DNA from: Paucilactobacillus hokkaidonensis JCM 18461
GTDB lineage: Bacteria; Bacillota; Bacilli; Lactobacillales; Lactobacillaceae
DNA length: 64,000 nucleotides
NCBI RefSeq assembly: GCF_000829395.1
Contig: NZ_AP014680.1
Span: 2,046,001 to 2,110,000, forward strand
Reading direction: 5' to 3'
In this document: one piece after another, positions 23,364 through 33,530 of the stretch
How positions within the stretch are numbered: the stretch's first letter is position 1
Layout: each line of letters starts with the position of its first letter
Notes under the pieces: model-generated
What the model was told of the DNA's origin: nothing
The model's input: the letters and a program-made list of their open reading frames with translations, nothing else
Database searches by the model: none
Program-made: the position numbers and the translations under genes

Positions 23364-25181
23364 TTATTTCTTATAATCAAAATTTGGAATATTATTCCAT
23401 CGTTTAGAAAGGTATCTAGCAACCATCTTCGGCTCTCTAGATCTTGTAAATATTCCTTTTTTGTTACCTTGAACTCGATTAATCCCAAATTTAGTTTGAA
23501 AGTCAGCAAAATTCCATAATTGTTCACCCACAAAATTTGGAATTTCATCAAATACTTTACTGTTCATTTTATAATAATCTTCTTGGTATTCTTCGGAGAA
23601 CGGTTCATCATAAACACTATGCAAACCAGATATTGTATCAGCGCCATATTCTGTGTACATGATTGGCTTGCCAGGATACCTATCTTGCCACTCTAGTAAT
23701 TCATTACGGGTTTTATCCTCTGCTGTTTTTAAATCTCCATTTTGCATATACCACCCATAGTATCTATTCAATGCTATGACATCTACTAGATCTGTACACT
23801 TATCGGCTTCTGGTGTTGTCATCATTATTGCTACATAGGTACATGGCCTTTTTTGAGGATCTAATTTTCTAGCAAGTTTAAACAGTGGTTCAAAATACTC
23901 CTTAGCACCAGTTGAATAGTTAGCCGCTTCATTCGCAATAGACCACATTACAACACATGCATGATTTTTATCACGATCAATCATTTCTCTAATCACTTGT
24001 TGATGCGCTTTTTGTGTATTTAATTCTTTCCAAGTGTTATCTTCATACGAACTATTTACCATGGCCGATACATCAAAAGTAAATGACAACATTAATCCAA
24101 CTGCAGGAGTTTCATCTATAACTACAATTCCTTCTTGGTCACACAATCTCATCATTTCTTCAGAGTAAGGGTAGTGTGATGTTCTGAATGAATTTGCTCC
24201 CATTTTTTTCATTAAATTAAGATCTAAGACATTATAAGCTTCATTTAATCCCTTTCCATTAACGTATGTGTCTTCGTGTTTGCCAAATCCTTTAAAATAA
24301 AATGGCCGCTCATTAATCATAAATTTTCCATTTTTAGTTTCAACTTGTCGAACACCAAAAGGTTCTTCGTATACATCAATTACTCTACCATCTTTAATTC
24401 CACAAACTTTTGCTGTATACATGTATGAATTTAGTGGCTGCCATAAATTAACATTGTCTATTTTTGCTAACGCTTCGGTACCTGAACATTCACAAACAAT
24501 TTCTTTTTTTGCATCTAAAATATAAATTTTTACATCATCAAAAGAACCCACAGCTTTTGATGATATTTTGATATTAGCACTGTTGTTAGTAAAATTTATT
24601 TCTGGGGTAACCACAATATCATCAATATAGTCTTTAGGTGTTGAATATATTTTGACCGGTCGATGAATTCCAGCATAGTTGAAAAAGTCAAAATTTTCAT
24701 CAACATTGTATTCTTTATTACCATGTTTATCAGAAGTTTCAGAAAAATTTCCAACAGGTAATGTTGTAAAATCTAGTAAATTGCTGATCCTGACTGTAAC
24801 ACGATTACTACCCTCAATTAATTCTTTATTAATTTCGGCTTCAAACGGAGTGAATCCGCCTTTGTGATGAGCTACTTCATTCCCATTTACATAGACCCAA
24901 GCTTCATGAGTAACAGAACCAAAACGTAGAACTAATCTTTCGTTTCTTAAAATCCTGGCTATATTAAATTCTTTTTCATACCAAAAATAACCATTGTAAT
25001 TTCTAATCTTTGCATCAGCAGTTTGGTCGTTAAATGATGCTGGAACAGCCATCACATCGCTTGTCTCCAATGGATGTGATACATCTATATTTTTTTCTGA
25101 ATTTTCTACCATGAATTTCCAAATACCATCTAAATTTAAAATTGTTCGACTATCTGTTGAAATTGGATATAACAACTTCAT
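23364..25181 (-). CDS. uidA: Beta-glucuronidase (GH2)
   Basis: A GH2 enzyme of 605 aa releasing D-glucuronate from beta-glucuronides. A sugar-binding domain, an immunoglobulin-like domain and a TIM barrel follow in order. Catalytic residues (counted from the longer start at 25193) are Glu422 in NEAAN and Glu515 in YTEYGAD. The NKKGIFTR segment (577-584) supplies the Asn-x-Lys pair that binds the glucuronate carboxylate and separates this enzyme from beta-galactosidases. No signal peptide. Neither start has an ideal RBS; GGAG lies only two bases before the ATG chosen. First gene of the set with the lactonase and GH28. Confidence 0.92.
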   Translation of the reverse strand: MKLLYPISTDSRTILNLDGIWKFMVENSEKNIDVSHPLETSDVMAVPASFNDQTADAKIRNYNGYFWYEKEFNIARILRNERLVLRFGSVTHEAWVYVNGNEVAHHKGGFTPFEAEINKELIEGSNRVTVRISNLLDFTTLPVGNFSETSDKHGNKEYNVDENFDFFNYAGIHRPVKIYSTPKDYIDDIVVTPEINFTNNSANIKISSKAVGSFDDVKIYILDAKKEIVCECSGTEALAKIDNVNLWQPLNSYMYTAKVCGIKDGRVIDVYEEPFGVRQVETKNGKFMINERPFYFKGFGKHEDTYVNGKGLNEAYNVLDLNLMKKMGANSFRTSHYPYSEEMMRLCDQEGIVVIDETPAVGLMLSFTFDVSAMVNSSYEDNTWKELNTQKAHQQVIREMIDRDKNHACVVMWSIANEAANYSTGAKEYFEPLFKLARKLDPQKRPCTYVAIMMTTPEADKCTDLVDVIALNRYYGWYMQNGDLKTAEDKTRNELLEWQDRYPGKPIMYTEYGADTISGLHSVYDEPFSEEYQEDYYKMNSKVFDEIPNFVGEQLWNFADFQTKFGINRVQGNKKGIFTRSREPKMVARYLSKRWNNIPNFDYKK

Positions 25182-25203
25182 CACTCCATTCATATAGGTT
25201 AGT

Positions 25204-25230
25204 AGTGTACACTTAATGTAAGCGTTATCA
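25204..25230. promoter_or_regulatory. Palindrome and perfect cre box between uidA and the AraC gene
   Basis: AGTGTACACT (25204-25213) is a perfect palindrome. TGTAAGCGTTATCA (25217-25230) matches all 14 positions of the cre consensus. Both lie just upstream of the beta-glucuronidase gene. Confidence 0.7.
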
Positions 25231-25356
25231 TCATTTTAAATTATTTCTATAACTATCATTTATACTATTTTTACTATTATTGAAATATTTATACTCACAA
25301 AGTATAATAAAATGCATAGTTCAATTAAGCTAGGGTATTAAGGAGTACATTCGAAT

Positions 25357-26538
25357 ATGACAGAGGAATTAATATCTATCGTTAAATCTTTAAGTGTAAT
25401 TTCTAAATTAAAAATAAAAATATTTGATAAAGCTAATGATCTAATATTTGAATCTAATAGCAAAATCAGCACAACTAATCTAAAAATAAGAAAATCAGTC
25501 TTGGTAAGTATCTCCAAAACTGCGGAAACTTCTTCTAAAACAAATTGTTATTGCATACAAATAGATAATGCGAGTTTCCTAATATCAGGATTATGGAATA
25601 ATGAAATTTTTCAGGGAATTCTATCCTGCGGACCATTTTTTACTAGCATACCTGTGACAAATAATTTGGATACTTCATTAAAGTTATATTATCAATCACT
25701 ACCTATACTTAACAATTTAGAACTTAATAGTTTAGCAACTTTGATTGTGAACATAACTTCCGGTCGACCGACCAAACCTAACATTATAAAAACCAGTACA
25801 GACTTCTCTTTTAACGTTGCTGATAATCAGTCAATTTCTAGTTACAATGAAGATATTATTAATTCTAGATATTCCAATCAGCGATCCATAATGACTGCAA
25901 TTTCCACTGGCAATAAAGAACTAGCTGACTCATTAATTGGAGATGCTGCTGCTTTTTTATCACCATTTTCGCAAAGGACTCCAAACAGACCTCTTCGTTC
26001 TGCTAAAAATATTGCTTTTGTTTTCAACACAATGTGTAGAATTGCAAGCGAACACAGCGGTGTGGCTCCAATCTATCTACACTTAATTTCTGAAAAATAC
26101 GCTTTAATAATTGAACGTTCATCAACTCTAGCTCAACTTGCAAAAAGCATTCATGCAATGTCCGACGATTACTGCGATCTAGTTGTTAAACTTAATAATA
26201 ACCGGTATAGTGCAAAAATAAAAAAATCGATTTCTTTTATTAATCTAAGATACTCTGAACCAATTAAGTTAAACGACATTGCAATTTATTCAAATACAAA
26301 CCCTGCTTACCTATCGAGGAAGTTCAAACAAGAAACTGGACAGAGTGTAATTGGTTTCTTAAATCGCACAAAAATTAATAAAGCACAAAATCTTATAAAA
26401 AATACCGATAATTCTATTACTGATGTAAGTATCCTAGTTGGATTTAATAATTTAACATATTTTTGTAAAGTTTTTAAAAATATAACTGGTACAACCCCTT
26501 CCAGTTTTCAAAAAAACTTAGGACTATTTAAACAATAA
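25357..26538 (+). CDS. AraC-family transcriptional regulator
   Basis: A 393-aa regulator. The C-terminal third carries two AraC helix-turn-helix motifs: IKLNDIAIYSNTNPAYLSRKFK, then ITDVSILVGFNNLTYFCKVFK with the closing TGTTPSSF. The N-terminal 280 residues form a sensor-like region I cannot assign with confidence; a CGPF segment near residue 90 recalls PocR-type sensory domains. It is divergent from uidA-lactonase-GH28 and is their likely activator. RBS AAGGAG precedes ATG. Confidence 0.85.
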   Translation: MTEELISIVKSLSVISKLKIKIFDKANDLIFESNSKISTTNLKIRKSVLVSISKTAETSSKTNCYCIQIDNASFLISGLWNNEIFQGILSCGPFFTSIPVTNNLDTSLKLYYQSLPILNNLELNSLATLIVNITSGRPTKPNIIKTSTDFSFNVADNQSISSYNEDIINSRYSNQRSIMTAISTGNKELADSLIGDAAAFLSPFSQRTPNRPLRSAKNIAFVFNTMCRIASEHSGVAPIYLHLISEKYALIIERSSTLAQLAKSIHAMSDDYCDLVVKLNNNRYSAKIKKSISFINLRYSEPIKLNDIAIYSNTNPAYLSRKFKQETGQSVIGFLNRTKINKAQNLIKNTDNSITDVSILVGFNNLTYFCKVFKNITGTTPSSFQKNLGLFKQ

Positions 26539-26561
26539 TATTGAAAATTCAGAAATTAAAA

Positions 26562-26613
26562 AATAGTGTCAGTTACAACAGAATTTATAATTCCTGTTAT
26601 AACTGACACTATT
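26562..26613. terminator. Bidirectional terminator
   Basis: AATAGTGTCAGTTA-c-AACAG pairs with CTGTT-a-TAACTGACACTATT around a 12-base loop, between the convergent AraC and aldose epimerase genes. Confidence 0.88.
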
Positions 26614-26627
26614 AATTATGGCTTTCT

Positions 26628-27509
26628 TCACTTAAGCGTAATCTGATACCCAAGTGTTTTTGATTCACCTGCATCCAAGTCAGTATTAGCCTCTTTAGTG
26701 AGCAATTCGCTCTGTCGTCCACTAATATCTGGTAACCCCTGGAATGGTTCAATACACAAGAATGGTGCGTCTGCACCTTCCTTAGTCCATAAACAAACAT
26801 AACGAAAATCAGTTAAAGATAATTCGATACTATGTTTAGACTTTGCTGAACTTAGTTTGACCCCGGTAATCCCGTCATTTTCAACAATTACTAACCCATC
26901 AGCAAACATGTCATAATTTAAATTGATGTTGCTTTTGTTAGCAGCTGAAATAGGAATCACTTTACCATCACGAAATGGTGCTGGTGTTTTAACAATTTCA
27001 AATTGTTTCAAGTCTAAATTGCTTGGACTGAATTCTAGTTTGTAATCTGTAAATTTACCATCGCCGTTGATTGGAACATTAAATGCTGGGTGAGATCCAA
27101 GGGAAAAGCTTAGTTTCTTATCGTCTAAATTTTCTACTTTAAAGTTAAAATTCAGCCCTTCTGCAGAAAGCGTGAACGTAATCGTTAATCTAAAACTAAA
27201 TGGATAGTACTTCTGTGTTGTTTGATTATCCGTTAACGATAACACCAGCTTTGAGCCACTATTTTCTTCAACAGAAAAAGTTTCTTCCGAAACAAATCCA
27301 TGTTGTGGCATTTCATAAGTTTTACCCTCAAACGTATATGCGTCGCCTTCTGAACGACCAATCGCAGGGAAAAGTACTGGTGCATGTTTGGGCCATAAAT
27401 CATTATTCCAAATGTAATCAAAATTACCGTCATTATTAAACAGATGGGTTAATTGAGCGCCATGTTCATCAATTTGCGCTTTAAATTGTGCATTTTCAAT
27501 AGTTTGCAT
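26628..27509 (-). CDS. Aldose 1-epimerase family protein (LacX-like)
   Basis: A 293-aa galactose-mutarotase-like beta-sandwich protein that interconverts anomers of free or phosphorylated aldoses. Stretches such as AQLTHLFNNDG, PVLFPAIGRSEGDAY, PQHGFV (with the His), LGSHPAFNVPI and LCIEPFQGLPD fit the LacX/YeaD subgroup. RBS GGAGGAG precedes ATG. It follows uxaC on the same strand beyond a terminator, so it may convert anomers of glucuronate released by UidA; this is inference. Confidence 0.87.
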   Translation of the reverse strand: MQTIENAQFKAQIDEHGAQLTHLFNNDGNFDYIWNNDLWPKHAPVLFPAIGRSEGDAYTFEGKTYEMPQHGFVSEETFSVEENSGSKLVLSLTDNQTTQKYYPFSFRLTITFTLSAEGLNFNFKVENLDDKKLSFSLGSHPAFNVPINGDGKFTDYKLEFSPSNLDLKQFEIVKTPAPFRDGKVIPISAANKSNINLNYDMFADGLVIVENDGITGVKLSSAKSKHSIELSLTDFRYVCLWTKEGADAPFLCIEPFQGLPDISGRQSELLTKEANTDLDAGESKTLGYQITLK

Positions 27510-27526
27510 ATTTTTCTCCTCCAGTG

Positions 27527-27562
27527 AAAAAAGTCAGCCGAAAAATTCCGACTGACTTTTTA
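27527..27562 (-). terminator. Terminator after uxaC
   Basis: AAAAGTCAG-c-CG / CG-a-CTGACTTTT with T runs at both ends separates uxaC from the aldose epimerase gene. Confidence 0.8.
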
Positions 27563-27601
27563 TATCTCAACCAGTCTAATCTATATCATTGTCTAATCCG
27601 A

Positions 27602-29029
27602 CTAATCTTTATCAAAAAATCCAAAGTAACTGTGAGCATTATTATATGAAATGTCTTCAACAATTTTACCAAGGTACTCTTCATCATCAGGTACTTGGCC
27701 ACGTTGTGCTAATGATCCAATATAATCACATAGTACCCGGCGGAAGTATTCATGACGTGGATATGATAAGAAACTACGTGAGTCAGTCAACATTCCAACA
27801 AAGTTTGCTAACAAACTCTGTTCTGCCATTACTCGTAACTGTTCTTGCATTCCTTCACGCGTATCGTTAAACCACCAAGCACATCCCAGTTGCATTTTTT
27901 GCGTAACCCCACCGCCATAGAAGTCACCCATACCAGTAGCTAACTGCATCCAATCATTAGGATTCAATGAATAGAGCATTGTCCGTGGAATATTGTCTTC
28001 ATTTTGCATGTCAGTTAACAATTCCATAATTTGAGCTGCAATATCTGGTTGTGTCCCCATGGAATCAAATCCAGCATCTGCACCTATCTTTTTGAACATT
28101 GGTTTATTAGCATTCCGAGTTGCATTCATATGATACTGCATCGTCCAGTCAAACTTCTTGTTTAATCGCATTAATACCTCGATCAAACCAGTTGCGTATG
28201 CATCAATGTCATGCGCAGTTAATTCTTCATTGTTTTGTCCCTTAACCAAAATTTGGTTTAATTCAGCTTCTGGCACTTTCACAAAGTGGAATGAATTTAG
28301 ACCATGATCCGAAAGTCGACCACCCAAACTAGCAAAGAATTCAAACCGTTGTTCAAAGGCAGCAGTAAGTCCGTCAAAGTCCTTAATATCAACCCCAGCA
28401 GCATTACCTAATTCCTTTAAGTAATCTCCAAATGAATCTGCAGCAATATTGAATGCCTTATCAGGACGCATTGCAGGTAAGACCTTAAATCCATTCTCTT
28501 TTTCTTCTTTTTTCAATAAAACATGATATTTAAGATCTGAAGCAGGATCATCTGTTGTACAAACAACTTTTACATTTGAATTACGAATTAAACTACGTGG
28601 TTTAAAATCTTCTGTAGCCAATAATTCATTTGCTTTATCCCAAACTTGTTTAACATTTTTAGTAGTGAATGGTGCATCGATACCAAAGAATCGTTGTAGT
28701 TCTAGATGTGTCCACTCATAAAGTGGGTTTCCAATGGCTTTTTCGATTGTGCCTGCCCACGCAACTAATTTCTGATATTCGTCACCATCACCAGTAATTA
28801 ATTCTTCGTCAACACCATTAGCACGCATCAAACGCCATTTATAATGGTCGCCAAACGATCCATCATTGATCCAAATTCTGGTTAAATTAGGATAATTTTT
28901 ATTTTCGTAAATTTCTTGTGGATTTAAATGACAGTGAAAATCGATAATTGGCATTTTACTGGCATGATCGTGAAACAACTTTTTACCCATTTCATTTGTT
29001 AATAGAAAATCTTTGTCTAATAAACTCAT
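27602..29029 (-). CDS. uxaC: Glucuronate isomerase
   Basis: A 475-aa enzyme of the uronate isomerase family (amidohydrolase superfamily), converting D-glucuronate to D-fructuronate and D-galacturonate to D-tagaturonate. The metal site motif IIDFHCHLNPQEIYENK is near residue 30. CTTDDPASDLKYH, TMQYHMNATRN and MLTDSRSFLSYPRHEYFRR are diagnostic. It would receive glucuronate from UidA and pass fructuronate to UxuB. It ends the symporter-GH31-uxaC run. Confidence 0.93.
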   Translation of the reverse strand: MSLLDKDFLLTNEMGKKLFHDHASKMPIIDFHCHLNPQEIYENKNYPNLTRIWINDGSFGDHYKWRLMRANGVDEELITGDGDEYQKLVAWAGTIEKAIGNPLYEWTHLELQRFFGIDAPFTTKNVKQVWDKANELLATEDFKPRSLIRNSNVKVVCTTDDPASDLKYHVLLKKEEKENGFKVLPAMRPDKAFNIAADSFGDYLKELGNAAGVDIKDFDGLTAAFEQRFEFFASLGGRLSDHGLNSFHFVKVPEAELNQILVKGQNNEELTAHDIDAYATGLIEVLMRLNKKFDWTMQYHMNATRNANKPMFKKIGADAGFDSMGTQPDIAAQIMELLTDMQNEDNIPRTMLYSLNPNDWMQLATGMGDFYGGGVTQKMQLGCAWWFNDTREGMQEQLRVMAEQSLLANFVGMLTDSRSFLSYPRHEYFRRVLCDYIGSLAQRGQVPDDEEYLGKIVEDISYNNAHSYFGFFDKD

Positions 29030-29092
29030 TAAAAAAATCTCCTTTTATTAATTATATTTTTAAGGTTATTAATACCGTACTAAAATTATATC

Positions 29093-31588
29093 TTACAAAG
29101 AAATTAAATCCTTAATATCAAAATTAATTTGTACTTTGTAAACATCAATATTTTGGTTAGCATATCTAACTGTAACTTGTTTTGTTTCACCGTTGAAATA
29201 CCAGCCCTCACTTGCGTTTTTAAATTTATCAAAATTTAAAAATTGTTCAAGTGGTGCATCCTCTATTTCAATGCTGAAAGGTGCTACTTGAGGACAACAT
29301 ACTGACAACACAATACTTTTAACTTTTGTCTTGTATTTACCAGTGCGTTTAACATCAATTGAAACTCCATTTTTTGAAGGATTAACATTAAACTTAGTCT
29401 CTAAAGATAAACCTTTCTTATAGTCATTCGATTTTCCATCATCTTCATAAACTGTGAATTCAGACTTTTCACTTGGTTCAATCAATAAATCTAACTTTTC
29501 AATATCTTGATTGTGCAGATTCATTAATTTAGGACTACGTGGAATAATTCCACCACTTTTTAAGAACATGGGAATGGATCCTAAATCAACCGAAATATTG
29601 ATTGTTTGGCCACCTTTATAATACTTAGAAGTATTAATCTCATACCAGTTTGAGCCTTCTGGTAAATATATCTCTTTTTTATTCTCACCTTTTTCTAGCA
29701 CATTGGCTACAAGTAAAGATGATCCCAACATAAATTCAAAACTTTCTTCAGCAACATTAGGATCATTTTGAAATTCATACACAAGTGGTCTCATAATTGG
29801 TGATCCAACAGTTGCTGCTTCATGCAATAATGAGTAAAAATAAGGGATAAGAGTATATCTAAGCTGTATTGCATCACGAATGTATTTCGTATATTTAGGA
29901 TACATCCATGGTTCCGTTACCGTATTATCATCGTTGGATGAGTGAATTGAGAAACGAGGTTGGAAAATTCCATTTTGAACCCATCTGACAAAAAGTTCTG
30001 GTTCTGGTGCTGGTCCATCAAATCCACCAATATCACAACCCTGATTAGCTACACCTGACAATCCCATTCCTAGAACAGTTGGGATATTATATTTTAAATT
30101 ATTCCAGCTTGTACGATTATCTCCTGCCCATGTTTGAGCATACCTTTGAATACCAGCAAATCCGGCTCTATTAACTAAATATGGTCGTTCATTAGGAGCA
30201 TAATCATTTAGAGCATCCTTAGCGGTCTTCGCCATCATCGTTGACATAATTGGCTTGACAGCGCCAATCTGTTTATTCAATCCTTCCGCTTCAACAAGGG
30301 CACTATTATCATTTATTTCATATTCGTTGTTATCATTCCAAATTGAAGTAATTCCTAATGATAATAGTGAATCACTAAGATGCTTCGTCCAAGAGTCTCT
30401 GCCCGCTGAACTGGTAAAATCAACAAAATGGGCATCACCACCCCAATACTGATCTATCTGAGAATTTTTCCCATCAGGGCTCTTTACAAAAGCACCATTA
30501 TCCTTAAATTCATTAGTAAGCTGATGTGTGACTAGCATCCCAGGCTTAATGTTAGGAGCCAATAAAACTCCCTTTTCTTTAAGCTTATCCACAAACTTTT
30601 GTGGATTAGGGAACCTTTTTTTGTTCCAGTTAAAAACATAACGTTTACCGTCAGCCCCACTTGTATAACCAGAAGAAAGAAAGAATCCATCACATGGTAT
30701 TTCATTTTTTTTGCAAGTATCAACAAAATCAAGGATTGCTTCATCCGCATTTTTCTCTAATTCTGTATAATACATTGTTGATCCCATATACCCAAATGAT
30801 GGTAATGGCATCATTGCACTTTTACCGGTTAAATCCGTGTAATGTTCGACCACATCTTTGATGGTTGGGCCACCAATGAAAAAGACGTCCAACTCGCCAC
30901 CATCGCACTCAAAGTAACTAAAGCGTTTCCAATAGTTACTGTGTTCGCTATCTAAATCAAAAACTGAATCATATGAATTATTGTAGAATAATCCACTCGC
31001 AACTTGTTTTTCACCATCAAAATCAATGTAAAATGGAATCATTTTATACAATGGATCTGATTTTGCAGCATTCCAACCTAAAGAATCTGTATTATGCATT
31101 CTCATCCGACGTTTAAATTTATTTAACTCACCAGATTTTTCACCAAATCCATAAAAATAATCATGATCACCCATTGAACTATAGTGATATGAACGACCTA
31201 AATCATCTTGTAAAAATGATCTTTTGGGGAGATCTTGATGTACAACTTTTCCATTTTGATCAGTAATTTCGAAATAGAAAGGATCTTCGAAAATGCTTAA
31301 CTTATATAATCCATTTGAGACAGAATAACCAAAATCTGTTTTTATCAATTCAATAGGAATTGGACTAACTTTTGTACGTTCATCACCAAGTAATTTATCT
31401 GTTTTATCATCCCAAGCAGTTTTAGTTAACGCATATGATTCTTCAGGAGCAAACTTATCATCAAATGTACCCCGCATTCTGATAATATTTTTATCTAAAA
31501 GATAAACACGAAACTTTGCTCCATCGGTAATTAGCTCTAAAAAGTCCTTGTTATTAACAGCTTTTAACAGTTTTGTACTTCTTTTCAT
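29093..31588 (-). CDS. Glycoside hydrolase family 31 (alpha-glucosidase/alpha-xylosidase-like)
   Basis: A GH31 enzyme of 831 aa without a signal peptide. An N-terminal beta-sandwich (to about 260) leads into a TIM barrel. The nucleophile is Asp425 in IWNDNNE and the acid/base Asp496 in WAGDN (numbering from the TTG at 31606). C-terminal beta domains follow. The ATG used has GAGG six bases upstream. The family covers alpha-glucosidases, alpha-xylosidases and alpha-galactosidases; specificity is not decided. Position between a GPH symporter and uxaC suggests a uronate-bearing plant oligosaccharide. Confidence 0.88.
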   Translation of the reverse strand: MKRSTKLLKAVNNKDFLELITDGAKFRVYLLDKNIIRMRGTFDDKFAPEESYALTKTAWDDKTDKLLGDERTKVSPIPIELIKTDFGYSVSNGLYKLSIFEDPFYFEITDQNGKVVHQDLPKRSFLQDDLGRSYHYSSMGDHDYFYGFGEKSGELNKFKRRMRMHNTDSLGWNAAKSDPLYKMIPFYIDFDGEKQVASGLFYNNSYDSVFDLDSEHSNYWKRFSYFECDGGELDVFFIGGPTIKDVVEHYTDLTGKSAMMPLPSFGYMGSTMYYTELEKNADEAILDFVDTCKKNEIPCDGFFLSSGYTSGADGKRYVFNWNKKRFPNPQKFVDKLKEKGVLLAPNIKPGMLVTHQLTNEFKDNGAFVKSPDGKNSQIDQYWGGDAHFVDFTSSAGRDSWTKHLSDSLLSLGITSIWNDNNEYEINDNSALVEAEGLNKQIGAVKPIMSTMMAKTAKDALNDYAPNERPYLVNRAGFAGIQRYAQTWAGDNRTSWNNLKYNIPTVLGMGLSGVANQGCDIGGFDGPAPEPELFVRWVQNGIFQPRFSIHSSNDDNTVTEPWMYPKYTKYIRDAIQLRYTLIPYFYSLLHEAATVGSPIMRPLVYEFQNDPNVAEESFEFMLGSSLLVANVLEKGENKKEIYLPEGSNWYEINTSKYYKGGQTINISVDLGSIPMFLKSGGIIPRSPKLMNLHNQDIEKLDLLIEPSEKSEFTVYEDDGKSNDYKKGLSLETKFNVNPSKNGVSIDVKRTGKYKTKVKSIVLSVCCPQVAPFSIEIEDAPLEQFLNFDKFKNASEGWYFNGETKQVTVRYANQNIDVYKVQINFDIKDLISL

Positions 31589-31672
31589 AAACGTCCTCGC
31601 CTTCAATCATATTGACAACACATACATTCATAAAAAAGATCCTACTATAAATTATAGGACCTCTCTTCATAA

Positions 31673-33106
31673 CTATTTACCTTCAACCTCTTCTTCAGCA
31701 TTCTCATTATGAATTGCTGCTAGTTTAGCTGCATTTTCATTAACTTTCTTCTTACTCAAAGGATAGAAGAACAATAAAACAAGCGCTGCAAGTGCCAAAC
31801 ACACAGTTGGAATTCCAGTTGCAAGAGTATAAATACGGTCTACAACTGCAGTTGTTTGGATTGCTCCACCACCGGTAGATGATTTATACCCGATGAACGT
31901 TAACATAAATCCACCAAAGCCGCCAGCAATTGCTTGTGCAACCTTTCGAGCAAAGGAATTAACTCCATACACAATTCCATCTTCACGAACACCAGTTATA
32001 ACTTCGTGATTATCAATAACATCTGTAATAAATGCCCAAACCATCAAGTTAAATACCCCGGCACCTAATGATCCAAAGAATAACATTACAAGATAAAATC
32101 CAGCACTATGCGTATGAATAATCATTAATGCACCATAAATGATAGCACCAAAAATCAAGGCCACAATTGAACACTCTTTCCGGCCAAACTTGCGTGTCAT
32201 CCAATTACTAAATGGAGCCAATAAAAGGACAGTAGCAAAGTTAAAGATTAAAGCAATTGACATTGCACCTTTATTTCTAAAGTAATCATTAAATAAATAT
32301 GAAATCATCGTACCAGAAAGGTTTTGGTTAATAACCAGAATTAAATCAACAATAACCAAGATAAGCAAAGCCTTATTTTTGAGCATTCCTTTAACCAAGT
32401 CGCCCATTGGTACTTTTGCACTTTTTTCAGTTTGAATACGTTCAGTGGTTAAATGAGTTGTTAATTCATAACATCCCCATCCTAAAATGGCACAGACAAC
32501 TACCACCCAAAAGAATCGGTTCCCAGAAATTTTTTGGGTTGCACCAACGTAGATAAACATTGGAATAATATAACTAGTAATAGCACTCCCTAAAGCAGAA
32601 CCCATTGCACGGAATGTTGACAATGATGTTTTGTCATCAGGATCACCACTAATAGCTGAGGCCATTGATCCATAAGGGATATTAACTGAAGAATAAAAGA
32701 TCCCCCATGCCAAGTAAGTAACAAATACATATACAAGTCTAACTGGTAATGCAAAATCTTTAACGAACGGAACGAACAGTAAAACTAGTGCTATAAGTAA
32801 AGGATATTTCATCCGGTTAATCCAAGGCTTAAATCGTCCGATTTTGTGTAGCTTACTGTTATCAACCATTCTACCGATAGTGATATCAGCAAACGCATCA
32901 ACGAACCGTGCTAATATAAACAGGACCCCAACTTGAGCACCGGTTAATCCCAAAACATTGGTATAGAAGATCATTAAGAATGAATTAACAACGTTAAAAG
33001 AAAAGTTATTTCCAATGTCTCCAAACATATAACCAATCTTATCTTTAATACCAAAAGGATCTGCAGAAACTGCAATTGTCTTTTGTGTCTTATTTTTCTT
33101 ATCCAA
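31673..33106 (-). CDS. GPH-family glycoside/hexuronide:cation symporter
   Basis: A 477-aa major-facilitator protein of the glycoside-pentoside-hexuronide family (UidB, XylP, MelB relatives) with twelve spans. Diagnostic parts are FGIKDKIGYMFGDIGNNFSF at the N-terminus, RFVDAFADITIGRMVDNS after span 2, and GAGVFNLMVWAFITDVIDNHEVITGVREDGIVY in the second half. Given uidA, uxaC and GH31 near it, a beta-glucuronide or uronate oligosaccharide is the likely cargo. First gene of its operon, with a perfect cre box upstream. Confidence 0.9.
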   Translation of the reverse strand: MDKKNKTQKTIAVSADPFGIKDKIGYMFGDIGNNFSFNVVNSFLMIFYTNVLGLTGAQVGVLFILARFVDAFADITIGRMVDNSKLHKIGRFKPWINRMKYPLLIALVLLFVPFVKDFALPVRLVYVFVTYLAWGIFYSSVNIPYGSMASAISGDPDDKTSLSTFRAMGSALGSAITSYIIPMFIYVGATQKISGNRFFWVVVVCAILGWGCYELTTHLTTERIQTEKSAKVPMGDLVKGMLKNKALLILVIVDLILVINQNLSGTMISYLFNDYFRNKGAMSIALIFNFATVLLLAPFSNWMTRKFGRKECSIVALIFGAIIYGALMIIHTHSAGFYLVMLFFGSLGAGVFNLMVWAFITDVIDNHEVITGVREDGIVYGVNSFARKVAQAIAGGFGGFMLTFIGYKSSTGGGAIQTTAVVDRIYTLATGIPTVCLALAALVLLFFYPLSKKKVNENAAKLAAIHNENAEEEVEGK

Positions 33107-33506
33107 CTAACTCCACTCCCTAAAATTAGAATTTAAAATAACATTGCAAAAAATAGCGCTTCCATAAAAACAAAAGATAGTTTATCTACATAAAATTCCT
33201 CCTCACTAAAACTGATACACCAGTTGTGTACAGGATAACACCAAAAGATAACGCTTTCAATAGAATTTTGCCAATTAAAAAAATTTATTACTTTTTTCAC
33301 TTGTTGCTAATTTATTTTGGTTAAAGGTAGCCTTGCCTCATCTTTAGCTTGTTAACTGTTCTACACGCATCAGAACAAACGATTATTATAAATCATTTTC
33401 TCGGTGAAATAGGGTTGCTTGCTTTACTTTTTGAGTTATAATGAAAGCGAATTCATTGTGTAACTAACATACTAGAGAACTTTAGCATCACTAGTTAACT
33501 GATTAT
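33107..33506. promoter_or_regulatory. Divergent control region of the symporter operon and GH30
   Basis: No gene seen. Leftward: a perfect cre box, TGAAAGCGTTATCT on the minus strand (33246-33259), and the inverted repeat TACAC-N5-GTGTA (33216-33230). Rightward: a promoter with TTGCTT (33415-33420), 16 bases, TATAAT (33437-33442), overlapped by a near-perfect cre box TGAAAGCGAATTCA (33442-33455, 13 of 14). CcpA bound there would block the GH30 promoter. Confidence 0.75.
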
Positions 33507-33530
33507 ATGAATATACAAGGAGGAGCTCAC

